Part shown: positions 31,721 through 41,241 of the stretch, piece by piece
How positions within the stretch are numbered: the first letter of the stretch is position 1
How the letters are laid out: every line of letters begins with the position of its first letter
Assembly (NCBI RefSeq): GCF_008692845.1
Contig: NZ_VXJW01000003.1
Span: forward strand, 186,001-250,000
DNA: 64,000 bases
Source of the DNA: Salmonella enterica subsp. arizonae
GTDB taxonomy: Bacteria > Pseudomonadota > Gammaproteobacteria > Enterobacterales > Enterobacteriaceae
Direction: 5' to 3'
Translations under genes and position numbers: made by a program
The notes under the pieces: model-generated
Seen by the model: the letters and a program-made list of their open reading frames with translations, nothing else
The model's database searches: none
What the model was told of the DNA's origin: nothing

Positions 31721-32520
31721 GGCTTCTCTCCCAACCGTTGTTGAATTTGGGCGACCGTCAGCGGATGTTCCGCCACGCTCAAAATCATCATCACGTAAAC
31801 CGTGCTAGAGAGACGGTTCAGCGCCTGTAAAATGTCCGGGCGCAAGACCTCAAAACTACGGGTAATAAACACCTGCGCGGCGAGGGTTTCCGTTTCGCGC
31901 ACTTTGGTGCGTAGCAAATTAAGCAGCGCCGCATCGCGACCGTGGCTGGCCTCCGGCACCAGGTGATCGTGGTCGAGATAGCGCAGCGGCTGGTGGGAAA
32001 GCCGATGCAGTTCATCCTCGCTCAGCCCGACGATAGACTGCGCCGCCAGCGGCTCATCTATAGCGTCGGCGCGCATAATGTTGCCCAGCCGCGAACGGAT
32101 ATCCGCCAGCCACGGCTGCCAGGGTTCCGCCAGTTCGATTTGTAGCCACACGGTAAGCGCGATGGCGCTGTCGAGCGCGGCGCGAAAGCCGAGGCGCGGG
32201 TCGCTTTTGGCGACCATTTTGTCCGCCGTCAGATGGGTCAGCGTATCGGGCTTTTTCACCACCGGCTGGCGACACAGTTCACAGCAGGCCTGTGGGTGCG
32301 TATCGCTACTGGTTAAGCCATGTACCGGCTGCGGCTGCTGTTCGTCATCATCGACAAACAGCCGGCCTTGCTGATCCAGAAACTTAATGCGCAGGCGGCG
32401 GCTTTCCAGCAATTCCCGGGCCGAGGGCGTCAGTCGTGCATCAGCGGGCAGATGGATCTCCGATCCTTCGCTGAGCGTATGATTCGCTCTGAGCCACGTT
32501 TCGGTGATGAAATCGTTCAT
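31717..32520 (-). CDS. eutT: Cobalamin adenosyltransferase EutT
   Basis: A 267-residue ATP:cob(I)alamin adenosyltransferase that makes the cofactor of EutBC. The metal motif H-X11-CC-X2-C is intact: H67, C79, C80 and C83. The start at ATG 32520 gives [14 protein letters not shown] and overlaps the eutQ stop by 4 bp; an upstream start would lie inside eutQ. The tight coupling suits balanced synthesis. Confidence 0.95.
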   Translation of the reverse strand: MNDFITETWLRANHTLSEGSEIHLPADARLTPSARELLESRRLRIKFLDQQGRLFVDDDEQQPQPVHGLTSSDTHPQACCELCRQPVVKKPDTLTHLTADKMVAKSDPRLGFRAALDSAIALTVWLQIELAEPWQPWLADIRSRLGNIMRADAIDEPLAAQSIVGLSEDELHRLSHQPLRYLDHDHLVPEASHGRDAALLNLLRTKVRETETLAAQVFITRSFEVLRPDILQALNRLSSTVYVMMILSVAEHPLTVAQIQQRLGEKP

Positions 32521-33206
32521 ACAGATTGCCAGTTCGCAGGCCACGCCACGTACAGGAAGCGCACGGACGTTGGCGTGCCAAATTCAATGCTGGAGCCTTT
32601 GGGGATGAACATCACATCTCCGGCTTTGGCAATTAGGGTTTCGCCTTCATGGCGTACGTGCAGTTCGCCTTCCAGCACCATGTCGATTTCGTCGTAGTTC
32701 AGCGTCCACGGAAAAAAGGCGTTGTCCCACTGCATAAACCCGGCAGCCATGCTGCTACCGTCCTGCTCTGTAACCAGATCGGTTAAGCCGACGCAGTGCG
32801 GCTCGGCGCCGTCGAAGCGGCCAAATTTCACGCTGCTGCCGTCAATGACTTTCACGCCGCCTTTACCCGTGACGGAGGTAAAGCTCGGCTGCATCGTCCC
32901 CAGTTCCAGCGACTGCTTTTCCTTCAGCACTTTTTCCATCAACTGCGCCACCAGGCTTTCAGTAAACTGCCCTTCCGGGAGCTGCGCGATGATGGCTTCC
33001 CGAATGCGCTGGCTTTCGCTTTTACACGCTTGCGTCGATGTGGATACCGGGACGGACTCGTCGCATTCGGTAATCGTGAAGCCCAGGAGCTCCGCCACTT
33101 CGCGAGCCTCCGGGGTAATAATGCTGGCGCGCAGTACTACCGACATCGCCTGTTCGCCGCGGGCGTGGGCCGCACGAATATCGTTAGCTGTGATAAGTTT
33201 TTTCAC
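32517..33206 (-). CDS. eutQ: Cupin-domain acetate kinase-like protein EutQ
   Basis: A 229-residue protein with a variable N-terminal half and a C-terminal cupin (about 130-229, with NYDEIDMVLEGELHVRHEGE). EutQ is reported to have acetate kinase activity in Salmonella and to matter for shell assembly. The start is GTG at 33206, preceded by AGGAAGAGG, giving VKKLITANDIR. It overlaps the end of eutP by 23 bp. A longer ATG frame exists but lies deeper inside eutP. Confidence 0.92.
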   Translation of the reverse strand: MKKLITANDIRAAHARGEQAMSVVLRASIITPEAREVAELLGFTITECDESVPVSTSTQACKSESQRIREAIIAQLPEGQFTESLVAQLMEKVLKEKQSLELGTMQPSFTSVTGKGGVKVIDGSSVKFGRFDGAEPHCVGLTDLVTEQDGSSMAAGFMQWDNAFFPWTLNYDEIDMVLEGELHVRHEGETLIAKAGDVMFIPKGSSIEFGTPTSVRFLYVAWPANWQSV

Positions 33207-33663
33207 CTGCCTCTTCCTCCTGTTCACTGAGAGCCGCCAGATAATCCACTAACTGCCGCACGCTTTGCGGGTCGTGGCCGTTGAGCTCGAAAATCGGCTC
33301 CCGGAATCCAATCTCGCAAAGCAACTGCCGCGTAGCGGCGATGTCGGCATCCGGCATGTCCGTTTTGCTGATGACGGCGATATGTCGTTTACGGGTTCCA
33401 ACATCCAATAACCCGGCAGGTAAGCGACTTTCTTTATCGTTTGCCGCGTGGACATAAATCAGCGTGTCCACATCCTGCAACGTGGTAATTAAGGCGTGAT
33501 ACCAACGGGGATGGCTAAAATATTCCCCCGGTGTATCGATATCGCCATGATCATTAAATTCCACGGCCTGCGTTTTTCTGGCGAGGGAATAATTTCCCCG
33601 TAACGCGTTAAAAAGCGTTGTCTTTCCGGCACCGACCGCGCCGACAAAAGCAATACGTTTCAT
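33184..33663 (-). CDS. eutP: EutP, P-loop NTPase with reported acetate kinase activity
   Basis: A 159-residue small P-loop protein resembling GTPases: the Walker A motif is GAVGAGKTT close to the N-terminus, and SKTD matches the guanine-specificity motif (N/T)KxD. Acetate kinase activity has been reported for Salmonella EutP. I chose the ATG at 33663 (MKRIAFVG) rather than one four codons upstream that starts immediately at the end of eutS, because a GGTGGCG ribosome-like site precedes it. Confidence 0.92.
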   Translation of the reverse strand: MKRIAFVGAVGAGKTTLFNALRGNYSLARKTQAVEFNDHGDIDTPGEYFSHPRWYHALITTLQDVDTLIYVHAANDKESRLPAGLLDVGTRKRHIAVISKTDMPDADIAATRQLLCEIGFREPIFELNGHDPQSVRQLVDYLAALSEQEEEAGEKTYHS

Positions 33664-33675
33664 TACCGCCACCAA

Positions 33676-34011
33676 TTAACTTTTTGTTAACTCACACAGG
33701 GTGAAGTTTAATAATCGCCCCAGCCCGCTGACCGTCTGTAATAGCGCTTCTTCTACTGCGCCGACGGTGCCATAAATCACCAGCGCGCCGCTAAATCTGT
33801 CGAGAAAACCGATGTGTACATCAGCAGCCTTCATCGCTAAATCACCCGCGATCATGGCCGTTTCCCCCGGCGTTAAGGTCATAATGCCAATCGCGCCAGC
33901 ATCGGGAACGCCGATCTTTTTCGCCAGTTCTTCACCAGGGTGCGCAATGAGATGCGCCAGCGTGACCTGTTTGCCCGGCACAAATTCCTGAATAATGCGT
34001 TCTTTATTCAT
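33676..34011 (-). CDS. eutS: Microcompartment shell protein EutS
   Basis: A 111-residue circularly permuted BMC protein whose hexamer is bent, which helps form shell edges. The N-terminus [25 protein letters not shown] matches the family. It is the first gene of the 17-gene eut operon. The main promoter must lie in the 313-bp gap upstream, which it shares with a divergent sulfatase-maturase gene. Confidence 0.97.
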   Translation of the reverse strand: MNKERIIQEFVPGKQVTLAHLIAHPGEELAKKIGVPDAGAIGIMTLTPGETAMIAGDLAMKAADVHIGFLDRFSGALVIYGTVGAVEEALLQTVSGLGRLLNFTLCELTKS

Positions 34012-34324
34012 TGCTCACCGTCTCCACTGAAACTGCCGTCATCGTGGCAATTTTTTGTCGGAGTAAATAACAAAATTCGGCAAGGTGATGTAAAAGGTGA
34101 GGTAGATCACTAAGAAAAAGAAAATAAAAGTGACTTCTGTCGAAGGTGTTAACGATAAATATCGTGGTACATCACATTTTCAGGCGTAATTCTGAATTCA
34201 AGCCTTTTCCGCAATAAATGCCTCACCGGATATTCTTTGTATTACTACCATCGATAAAAATAATTCGTATCACTCGATTTCTGCATAGTACAGATTCAGT
34301 GAAATAAGTAAGGGTAAACGCAAT
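34012..34324. promoter_or_regulatory. Divergent control region eutS / sulfatase maturase with CRP-like site
   Basis: This 313-bp AT-rich gap must hold the main eut promoter and a promoter for the plus-strand maturase gene. GTGA-GGTAGA-TCAC at 34097-34110 is a perfect core match to the CRP consensus GTGA-N6-TCAC, about 86 bp upstream of eutS. The eut operon is known to respond to cAMP-CRP and EutR. I could not place an EutR site by eye. Confidence 0.55.
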
Positions 34325-35566
34325 ATGCTCCAGAATATCCCCACCCGAGCCTTTCATGCCATGGCGAAGCCCAGCGGTTCAGACTGTAATCTCAACTGCG
34401 CCTACTGCTTTTATCTTGAAAAGCACGCTCTGTATAACCATACGCCGCAACCAAGAATGACTGACGCCATGCTGGAGCGCTACGTCCGTGATTACATTGC
34501 GTCTGTCGCGCCGGAGGCGGAAGTCGCCTTTACCTGGCAGGGCGGCGAACCCACATTATTGGGGCTGGAATTTTATCGTCGCGCCGTCGCGTTACAGGCC
34601 AAATATGGCGCAGGACGGCAGATCTCCAATAGTTTTCAAACTAATGGCGTTCTACTGGACGATGCGTGGTGTGAGTTCTTTGTCCGCCACCATTTCCTGA
34701 TCGGACTGTCGCTCGATGGGCCTGAAGAGATTCATAATGAATACCGGTTGACGAAAGGCGGACGTCCAACGCATAAACTGGTCATGCGGGCGTTGGCCCT
34801 GCTCCAGCAACATGGCGTAGAGTACAACGTACTGACCTGCGTTAACCGACGCAGCGCTCGCTCGGCGGAAAAAATTTATGATTTTCTCGTCGCCAGCGGC
34901 GTGGAGTTTATTCAGTTTATCCCCATCGTCGAACGTCTGGCCGATGAATCTGCGCAGCAATCGGGGCTGACGCTACACGCGCCGGGCGACGCCTGCGGTA
35001 CATTAACCGACTGGTCTGTTATTCCCGAGGACTATGGTCGGTTTCTGTGCGCCGTTTTTGACAGGTGGATCACGCGCGATGTCGGTAAGGTGTTCGTCAT
35101 GAATATCGAATGGGCATTCGCGAATTTCGTTGGCGCGCCGGGAACGGTCTGCCACCACCAACCGACCTGCGGGCGTTCGGTGGTGGTCGAGCATAATGGC
35201 GATGTCTATGCCTGCGATCATTACGTTTATCCGCAGTTCCATTTAGGCAATCTTAACGAACAGACGTTTGCCGCTATGTTGGATTCCCCACAGCAGGAGG
35301 CGTTTGGCAAAGATAAATATGCAACGCTACCTGAGCAGTGTCGGCAATGCCCGGTACTACGCGCCTGCTGGGGCGGTTGCCCTAAACACCGTTTTGCATT
35401 AACAAAAGAGGGTAAGTCCGGACTCAATTATTTATGCGCAGGGTTTCGCGCTTATTTCCAGCATTTACCTCCCTATCTGAAAGCAATGGCTGATTTGATG
35501 GCAATGGGACGTCCGGCCAGCGATATTATGCATGCTCATTTACATTACGCCAGAAGCGATAAGTAA
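34325..35566 (+). CDS. Anaerobic sulfatase-maturating radical-SAM enzyme (anSME)
   Basis: A 413-residue radical S-adenosylmethionine enzyme with a SPASM domain. The radical cluster motif CX3CX2C is C21, C25 and C28 in CNLNCAYCFY. C-terminal cysteines for two auxiliary clusters appear in CGRSVVVEHNGDVYACDHYVYP, near 290-315, and in CRQCPVLRACWGGCPKHR, with a final conserved LCAGF. Such enzymes oxidise a cysteine or serine in sulfatases to C-alpha-formylglycine without oxygen. Its obvious client is the convergent serine-type sulfatase 44 bp away. E. coli K-12 has no gene at this position, so this looks like an accessory block next to eut. Confidence 0.93.
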   Translation: MLQNIPTRAFHAMAKPSGSDCNLNCAYCFYLEKHALYNHTPQPRMTDAMLERYVRDYIASVAPEAEVAFTWQGGEPTLLGLEFYRRAVALQAKYGAGRQISNSFQTNGVLLDDAWCEFFVRHHFLIGLSLDGPEEIHNEYRLTKGGRPTHKLVMRALALLQQHGVEYNVLTCVNRRSARSAEKIYDFLVASGVEFIQFIPIVERLADESAQQSGLTLHAPGDACGTLTDWSVIPEDYGRFLCAVFDRWITRDVGKVFVMNIEWAFANFVGAPGTVCHHQPTCGRSVVVEHNGDVYACDHYVYPQFHLGNLNEQTFAAMLDSPQQEAFGKDKYATLPEQCRQCPVLRACWGGCPKHRFALTKEGKSGLNYLCAGFRAYFQHLPPYLKAMADLMAMGRPASDIMHAHLHYARSDK

Positions 35567-35570
35567 AATT

Positions 35571-35593
35571 AACCCGCCTCGTAAAGGCGGGTT
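35571..35593. terminator. Bidirectional terminator between maturase and sulfatase
   Basis: AACCCGCC and GGCGGGTT form a perfect 8-bp stem around TCGTAAA, between converging genes, with A-rich sequence on the left and T-rich on the right. Confidence 0.85.
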
Positions 35594-35609
35594 ATTCATA
35601 TATCGCGTA

Positions 35610-37262
35610 TTACAATTTAATTTGTACTTTCGGCGGATATTTTTTCAGAATTTCCATGTAATTATGGACTTCAGTCTGTAAAGGGACGCCCATAGGGATA
35701 TGTCTTACGCCTACGCTATCGTCTTCCTGAGGATTAGTATAAAGGTTAAAGATTGTCGTACCTGCTGTTTTTGTAATGGCGCCAGTGAATCCGCCCTGAT
35801 AGCCAGTTTGCGTGAAAGCGAAAGGCTGCTGGATAAGCAAATGATATTTAAACTCATCAATACGTACCGCCGACAGTTCACCATTGAGGAAATAGTGTTC
35901 CGCTTTACGGTTAGACTGGCCGTTTGTCCCCAGGAAGAAAGAGGACTGGTCAACGCCATCAATAAAGGTTTTTGAAGGCACCAGTTTCGCCAGTTCCGCT
36001 CCCGGATGCCCGGCTAACGAAAGGCTGGTCGGGAACAAATCCGCTAAATCGACAATACCATCGGATTTACGCGGCTGGATCATCCCCTTCCAGTAAACAA
36101 AGGTTGGCACGCGCACGCCGCCTTCCCACGTCGAACCTTTAGCGCCGCGGAACGGCGTCCGGCCATGCGGCGGAACTTCAGCTTCCGGTCCATTATCAGA
36201 CGTGAACACAATCAGCGTGTTATCCAGTTGGCCGCTCGTTTCAAGCGCACGGTACAAATTCGCAAAGACGTCATTCATCTCTACTATGCAATCGCTATAC
36301 GAGGTACGCGCTGGCGAGCGTCCCGCATAATGGGCGTTAGGATAGTTATCAAAATGACAGCCGCGCGTGCCGTAATAGAGGAAAAACGGTTTATCGTTTT
36401 TCGCCATTTTATTAATAAAGTCAACACCATATTTCATCCAGCGTTGATCAAGATCTTCCATGTATTTCGACGTAATTTCGGCAACCGCCTCCTGCTTACC
36501 GCCGCGCACGGCATGGACATCATTTTTATCGAATGGCAGGTTTTTAATGTATTGATAGCGTGAAGGACTGAGCGCCACTTCCGGGTTCATATTCGGATCG
36601 CGCCATTCGGTGTACATATCAGAAACGGAGTTAAAACCACGGAAATCGTCAAATCCAACGTTCTGCGGCTGCGAACCGGTATTTTCCCCCATGTGCCATT
36701 TACCGATAGCCTGGGTCACATAGCCCTGTTCGTGCAGTAATTGCGGCAGCGTTGTCAGGCCTTCCAGCCCTCCCGGCATACCATACATCGGCGGCATTAA
36801 AATCCCATGGTGGACGGAATATTGCCCGGTCATGATCGTAGCGCGAGTCGGCGAGGAGCTGGGCTGAGAATAGGCCGATGTCAGGATAAGCCCCTGGCTG
36901 GCTACCGCATCAATATCCGGCGTCGGGTTGCCAACCGCGACCCCGCCGCCGTTAAAACCGACATCCATCCAGCCTACATCATCAAGAATAAACACGACAA
37001 TATTCGGTTTTTTACCCGTTTTTTTCTCTATATCGGCCAGCTTTTGCCGCGTTTCTCTCTCCTGTGTGGGATGAGAAATCACCGGCATCATATTGTCCGC
37101 CAATTTCGTGGTCGGCACGCCGATATATTGATTGGGATGGTCATATCCGGCAAAGCCATTCTGAGATGTCGCCACCATCGGTGTTTCGGCAGCGCTGACG
37201 GCTAGCGGGATAGCAGCGGCAATAGCGATTGCCAGCTGTCTCGGAGAAAACGTAAAGTCCAT
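35610..37262 (-). CDS. Exported serine-type sulfatase
   Basis: A 550-residue alkaline-phosphatase-superfamily sulfatase with a signal peptide (cleavage near residue 24, VSAA). The calcium site appears as FILDDVGW with D94-D95. The modification motif (C/S)-x-P-x-R is S136-S-P-T-R140, followed by ATIMTG, so the residue to become formylglycine is a serine. GKWHMGE and SDNGPE complete the active site. The serine form needs an anSME-type maturase, which is present next door. Substrate is unknown; arylsulfatase is one option but sugar sulfates are equally possible. Free sulfate released in the periplasm could feed CysPTWA, encoded elsewhere in the window. Confidence 0.92.
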   Translation of the reverse strand: MDFTFSPRQLAIAIAAAIPLAVSAAETPMVATSQNGFAGYDHPNQYIGVPTTKLADNMMPVISHPTQERETRQKLADIEKKTGKKPNIVVFILDDVGWMDVGFNGGGVAVGNPTPDIDAVASQGLILTSAYSQPSSSPTRATIMTGQYSVHHGILMPPMYGMPGGLEGLTTLPQLLHEQGYVTQAIGKWHMGENTGSQPQNVGFDDFRGFNSVSDMYTEWRDPNMNPEVALSPSRYQYIKNLPFDKNDVHAVRGGKQEAVAEITSKYMEDLDQRWMKYGVDFINKMAKNDKPFFLYYGTRGCHFDNYPNAHYAGRSPARTSYSDCIVEMNDVFANLYRALETSGQLDNTLIVFTSDNGPEAEVPPHGRTPFRGAKGSTWEGGVRVPTFVYWKGMIQPRKSDGIVDLADLFPTSLSLAGHPGAELAKLVPSKTFIDGVDQSSFFLGTNGQSNRKAEHYFLNGELSAVRIDEFKYHLLIQQPFAFTQTGYQGGFTGAITKTAGTTIFNLYTNPQEDDSVGVRHIPMGVPLQTEVHNYMEILKKYPPKVQIKL

Positions 37263-37670
37263 AATAATAGCTCCATATAATTCATCTCCCGCAATACGAG
37301 AGTATGACGATAAGAGCGCAAAAAAATGATCTAAGCAGTAAGCGTCTTTGAGGTAAAGGATAATAAAAAAGTGGGTAGTGGCGCAGACCCTTATTAGTTA
37401 ATGATCATAGATTTGCCCGTGTCAGACTACTATAAACCCGTCGCTATTGTTGTAAATGGTCAGCTTTCATTAACGATACCCGCCTCGAATGAAGAAATGT
37501 AAAATTATATTTTAATTATCATTGAAATAAATAAAATGTCATTATTGATTATCTCGAAAATATAATTTAAGCCATACTTACGCTAAAGTGGCTTATTAAT
37601 GTTATTTAATTGTTTTTAATAAGACAAATATCATTATAATAAATTATATAAATGATTATTATCGCTGCGG
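37263..37670 (-). promoter_or_regulatory. AT-rich gap upstream of the sulfatase
   Basis: This roughly 410-bp stretch is strongly AT-rich and has no credible gene. It must contain the sulfatase promoter. Very AT-rich upstream DNA of this kind is often bound by H-NS in enterics, which would fit an acquired block; this is inference. I see no clear operator. Confidence 0.4.
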
Positions 37671-37674
37671 CGCA

Positions 37675-37700
37675 TAAAAAAGCGCAGGAGAACCTGCGCC
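37675..37700 (-). terminator. maeB intrinsic terminator
   Basis: On the minus strand GCGCAGG and CCTGCGC form a 7-bp stem with a TTCT loop, followed by six T residues, 20 bp past the maeB stop. Confidence 0.9.
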
Positions 37701-37719
37701 AGAAGAGAGTAATGCGTTA

Positions 37720-39999
37720 TTAAAGCGGCGTGGTTTGCGCTTCAACCACGGCCAACGCCACCATATTCACAATACGGCGAACAGAGGCGATTGGCGTTAA
37801 TACATGTACTGGTTTAGACACGCCCATCAGTACCGGGCCGACCGTGACGCCTTCGGAGCTGGAGACGCGTAGTAAGTTGTAACTAATGCGGGCGGCTTCC
37901 ATATTCGGCATCACCAGAATATTAGCGGCCCCCTTCAACGAGCTATCCGGCATCCGGTCATTACGAATACTTTCCACCAACGCCGCATCGCCGTGCATCT
38001 CACCGTCAATCATCAGATCGGGCGCTCGTTCGCGCACCCGCTCAAGGGTTTCGCGCATTTTGCTGGCAGATAGTGAATTTGAGGAACCGAAGTTAGAGTG
38101 CGACAACAGCGCGACTTTCGGCTCAATACCAAAGCGACGAACGGTTTCCGCCGCCATCACGGTGATCTCCGCCAACTGTTCCGGCGTCGGATCTTCGTTA
38201 ACATAGGTATCGGCAATAAAAGTGTTGCCGCTTGGCAGCAGTAAGGCGTTCATCGCCCCTGCCGTATGCACGCCGTCACGGTAGTCAAATACCGCCTTCA
38301 CCACGCCGAAATGCTCATGATAGTCGCCAATGGTGCCGCAGATCATCGCATCCGCTTCCCCACGCTGCACCATGATCGCGCCAATGGCCGTATGGTTGCC
38401 AATCATCGCACGCTGCGCCTGTTCCTGAGTTACCCCGCGACGCTTCATGATCTGGTAATACTCGCTCCAGTACTCTTTGAAGCGCGGATCGGATTCATTA
38501 TTAACTATCTCGAAATCAACGCCCGCTTTGATCTGCAACCCCAGTTTCTGGATGCGCATTTCGATCACGCTCGGACGACCGATCAGGATGGGCTTCGCCA
38601 GTCCCAGGGTTATCAACTCCTGGGTCGCGTGCAGCACGCGCGCCTCTTCCCCCTCCGGCAGTACTACGCGCTTCGGATCTTTACGTGCCTGCGAGAAGAT
38701 CGGCTTCATGAACAGGTTGGTTTTGTAGACAAACTCGGTCAGCTTATCGATATAGGCATCAAAGTCAGCAATCGGGCGCGTCGCCACGCCGGAATCCATT
38801 GCCGCTTTCGCGACCGCCGGAGCGATTTTGACAATCAGACGCGGGTCGAATGGTTTTGGAATAATGTATTCCGGGCCAAAGCTCAGATCCTGATCGCCAT
38901 AGGCCGAGGCCACCACTTCGCTCTGTTCTGCATGCGCCAGCTCGGCAATCGCATGGACCGCCGCCAGTTTCATCTCTTCGTTGATCGCCGTCGCGCCGAC
39001 GTCCAGAGCGCCGCGGAAGATAAACGGGAAGCACAACACGTTGTTAACCTGGTTCGGATAGTCGGAGCGACCAGTACAGATGATGGCGTCCGGACGCACT
39101 TCTTTCGCCAGCGGCGGCAGAATTTCCGGTTCCGGGTTGGCCAGCGCCAGAATCATTGGCGCGCGGGCCATTTTCTTCACCATCTCCTGAGTCAGCACTT
39201 TCGGGCCTGAACAGCCGAGGAAAATATCCGCGCCGTCAATGACATCATCCAGCGTGCGTTTGCCACTGTCGTCTACCGCATAGGCCGCTTTGGTCTCCGC
39301 CATATTCGGCTCACGGCCTTTGTAAATGACGCCTTTAGAGTCGCAAACCACGATGTTGCGCTTTTGCATTCCCAACGCGACCAGCAGGTTCATACAGGCG
39401 ATTGCCGCCGCCCCTGCGCCGGAGACCACCATCCGCACGTCGGAAATGTTTTTCTCCACCACTCGCAAGCCATTAAGAATAGCGGCAGTACTGATGATTG
39501 CCGTTCCGTGCTGGTCGTCATGGAAGACCGGGATATTCATGCGCTCGCGCAGTTTCTGTTCGATATAGAAACATTCCGGCGCTTTAATATCTTCGAGGTT
39601 AACACCGCCGAAGGTGGGCTCCAGCGCTGCAACCACGTTGATAAATTTGTCCGGGTCAAGCTCGTCGACTTCAATGTCAAACACGTCGATGCCGGCGAAT
39701 TTTTTAAACAGAACGCCTTTGCCTTCCATGACTGGCTTGCCGGCCAGCGCGCCGATGTTGCCTAAGCCAAGCACCGCTGTACCATTGGAAATGACCGCCA
39801 CAAGGTTGCCGCGCGCGGTGTATTTGTAGGCTGCCAACGGGTCTTTTTCAATTTCCAGGCAGGGCGCCGCTACGCCTGGCGAGTAAGCCAACGCCAGATC
39901 GCGCTGGGTGGCAAGGGGCTTAGTCGGAGAAACCTGAATTTTACCTGGTACCGGAAATTCGTGGAAATCAAGGGCGCTTTGTTTTAACTGCTCATCCAT
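37720..39999 (-). CDS. maeB: NADP-dependent malic enzyme MaeB
   Basis: A 759-residue two-domain protein. The N-terminal malic enzyme part (about 1-425) oxidatively decarboxylates malate to pyruvate with NADP+. The C-terminal part (about 430-759) is a phosphotransacetylase-like domain related to EutD that in E. coli binds regulators such as acetyl-CoA rather than being required for catalysis. Motifs include the N-terminal YSPGVAAPC and the dinucleotide region [16 protein letters not shown]. It is divergent from talA. Confidence 0.97.
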   Translation of the reverse strand: MDEQLKQSALDFHEFPVPGKIQVSPTKPLATQRDLALAYSPGVAAPCLEIEKDPLAAYKYTARGNLVAVISNGTAVLGLGNIGALAGKPVMEGKGVLFKKFAGIDVFDIEVDELDPDKFINVVAALEPTFGGVNLEDIKAPECFYIEQKLRERMNIPVFHDDQHGTAIISTAAILNGLRVVEKNISDVRMVVSGAGAAAIACMNLLVALGMQKRNIVVCDSKGVIYKGREPNMAETKAAYAVDDSGKRTLDDVIDGADIFLGCSGPKVLTQEMVKKMARAPMILALANPEPEILPPLAKEVRPDAIICTGRSDYPNQVNNVLCFPFIFRGALDVGATAINEEMKLAAVHAIAELAHAEQSEVVASAYGDQDLSFGPEYIIPKPFDPRLIVKIAPAVAKAAMDSGVATRPIADFDAYIDKLTEFVYKTNLFMKPIFSQARKDPKRVVLPEGEEARVLHATQELITLGLAKPILIGRPSVIEMRIQKLGLQIKAGVDFEIVNNESDPRFKEYWSEYYQIMKRRGVTQEQAQRAMIGNHTAIGAIMVQRGEADAMICGTIGDYHEHFGVVKAVFDYRDGVHTAGAMNALLLPSGNTFIADTYVNEDPTPEQLAEITVMAAETVRRFGIEPKVALLSHSNFGSSNSLSASKMRETLERVRERAPDLMIDGEMHGDAALVESIRNDRMPDSSLKGAANILVMPNMEAARISYNLLRVSSSEGVTVGPVLMGVSKPVHVLTPIASVRRIVNMVALAVVEAQTTPL

Positions 40000-40270
40000 C
40001 TTGTTGTTCCTTTCACGTATCGTTCAAAAAGTAACGCGGTCTGGCGCGTTGCACATTATTACCGTACTGCGCAACGCAAACTTTGAAGGTCTACAAACTA
40101 TCACGACGCGGCGTAAGAGTTTGTTATTAACTTATAACAGCCATGTTACCTGCTTATACCAGCAATACCATGCCTGTCTGCTATGCTTTTTGGTTATGTA
40201 GTTTATGAACTTTTCAGAAGTGTGAATCAACACACTCATCTAACACTTTACTTTTCAAGGAGTATTTCCT
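40000..40270. promoter_or_regulatory. Divergent maeB/talA control region
   Basis: A 271-bp gap between divergent genes with no credible ORF. It must carry the maeB promoter and the talA-tktB promoter; the latter pair is sigma-S and CreB responsive in E. coli. The ribosome site AAGGAG lies 11 bp before the talA ATG. Operators were not recognised. Confidence 0.4.
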
Positions 40271-41221
40271 ATGAACCAGCTAGACGGCATCAAACAATTT
40301 ACCACCGTCGTCGCCGACAGCGGCGATATCGAGTCTATCCGCCACTACCAGCCGCAGGACGCCACGACGAATCCGTCTTTACTGCTGAAAGCCGCCGGGC
40401 TTGAGCAGTATAGCCATCTGATTGAAGATGCGATTGCCTGGGGGAAAAAACATGGCGGCACGCAGGAGCAGCAGGTTACGGCAGCCAGCGATAAACTGGC
40501 GGTCAATTTTGGCGCGGAAATATTGAAAAGCATTCCCGGTCGCGTCTCCACCGAAATCGATGCGCGGTTATCGTTCGATAAAGAAAAAAGTATCGAGAAA
40601 GCACGCCATCTGGTAGCTCTCTATCAGCAGCAAAACATCGATAAATCGCGCATTCTGATCAAACTCGCCGCGACCTGGGAAGGTATCCGCGCCGCCGGGC
40701 AACTCGAAAAAGAGGGCATTAATTGCAACCTGACGTTGCTGTTCTCTTTTGCCCAGGCGCGCGCCTGCGCCGAAGCGGGCGTCTATTTGATCTCTCCGTT
40801 CGTGGGCCGAATTTACGACTGGTATCAGGCGCGTAGTCCTATGGATCCGTATATCGTGGAGGAAGATCCTGGCGTGAAGTCGGTACGCAATATCTACGAT
40901 TACTTTAAACAGCATCGCTATGAAACTATCGTGATGGGCGCAAGTTTCCGTCGTACTGAGCAAATCCTTGCGCTAACTGGCTGCGATCGTCTGACTATCT
41001 CCCCTAACCTGCTTAAAGAGCTAAAAGAAAAAGAAGAACCGGTGATCCGTAAACTGGTGCCTTCCTCGCAGATGTTCCATCGTCCTACGCCGATGACAGA
41101 AGCGGAGTTCCGCTGGGAACACAATCAGGATGCGATGGCCGTAGAGAAGCTGTCGGAAGGTATCCGCCTTTTCGCCGTTGACCAGCGCAAACTGGAAGAC
41201 CTGCTTGCCGCCAAACTATAA
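40271..41221 (+). CDS. talA: Transaldolase A
   Basis: A 316-residue transaldolase of the non-oxidative pentose phosphate pathway. The Schiff-base lysine is K131 in [11 protein letters not shown], and the N-terminal [13 protein letters not shown] motif is intact. It moves a dihydroxyacetone unit from sedoheptulose 7-phosphate to glyceraldehyde 3-phosphate. tktB follows after 20 bp, forming the two-gene stationary-phase isoenzyme operon known from E. coli. Confidence 0.97.
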   Translation: MNQLDGIKQFTTVVADSGDIESIRHYQPQDATTNPSLLLKAAGLEQYSHLIEDAIAWGKKHGGTQEQQVTAASDKLAVNFGAEILKSIPGRVSTEIDARLSFDKEKSIEKARHLVALYQQQNIDKSRILIKLAATWEGIRAAGQLEKEGINCNLTLLFSFAQARACAEAGVYLISPFVGRIYDWYQARSPMDPYIVEEDPGVKSVRNIYDYFKQHRYETIVMGASFRRTEQILALTGCDRLTISPNLLKELKEKEEPVIRKLVPSSQMFHRPTPMTEAEFRWEHNQDAMAVEKLSEGIRLFAVDQRKLEDLLAAKL

Positions 41222-41241
41222 ACCTTGCCACGGAGTGATTT

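Noticed and set aside
34325-37262. Sulfatase and maturase as one operon
   Set aside because: The genes are convergent with a perfect bidirectional terminator between them, so co-transcription is excluded.
38266-39210. 314-codon open frame on the plus strand
   Set aside because: Antisense to maeB and with no protein-like motifs.
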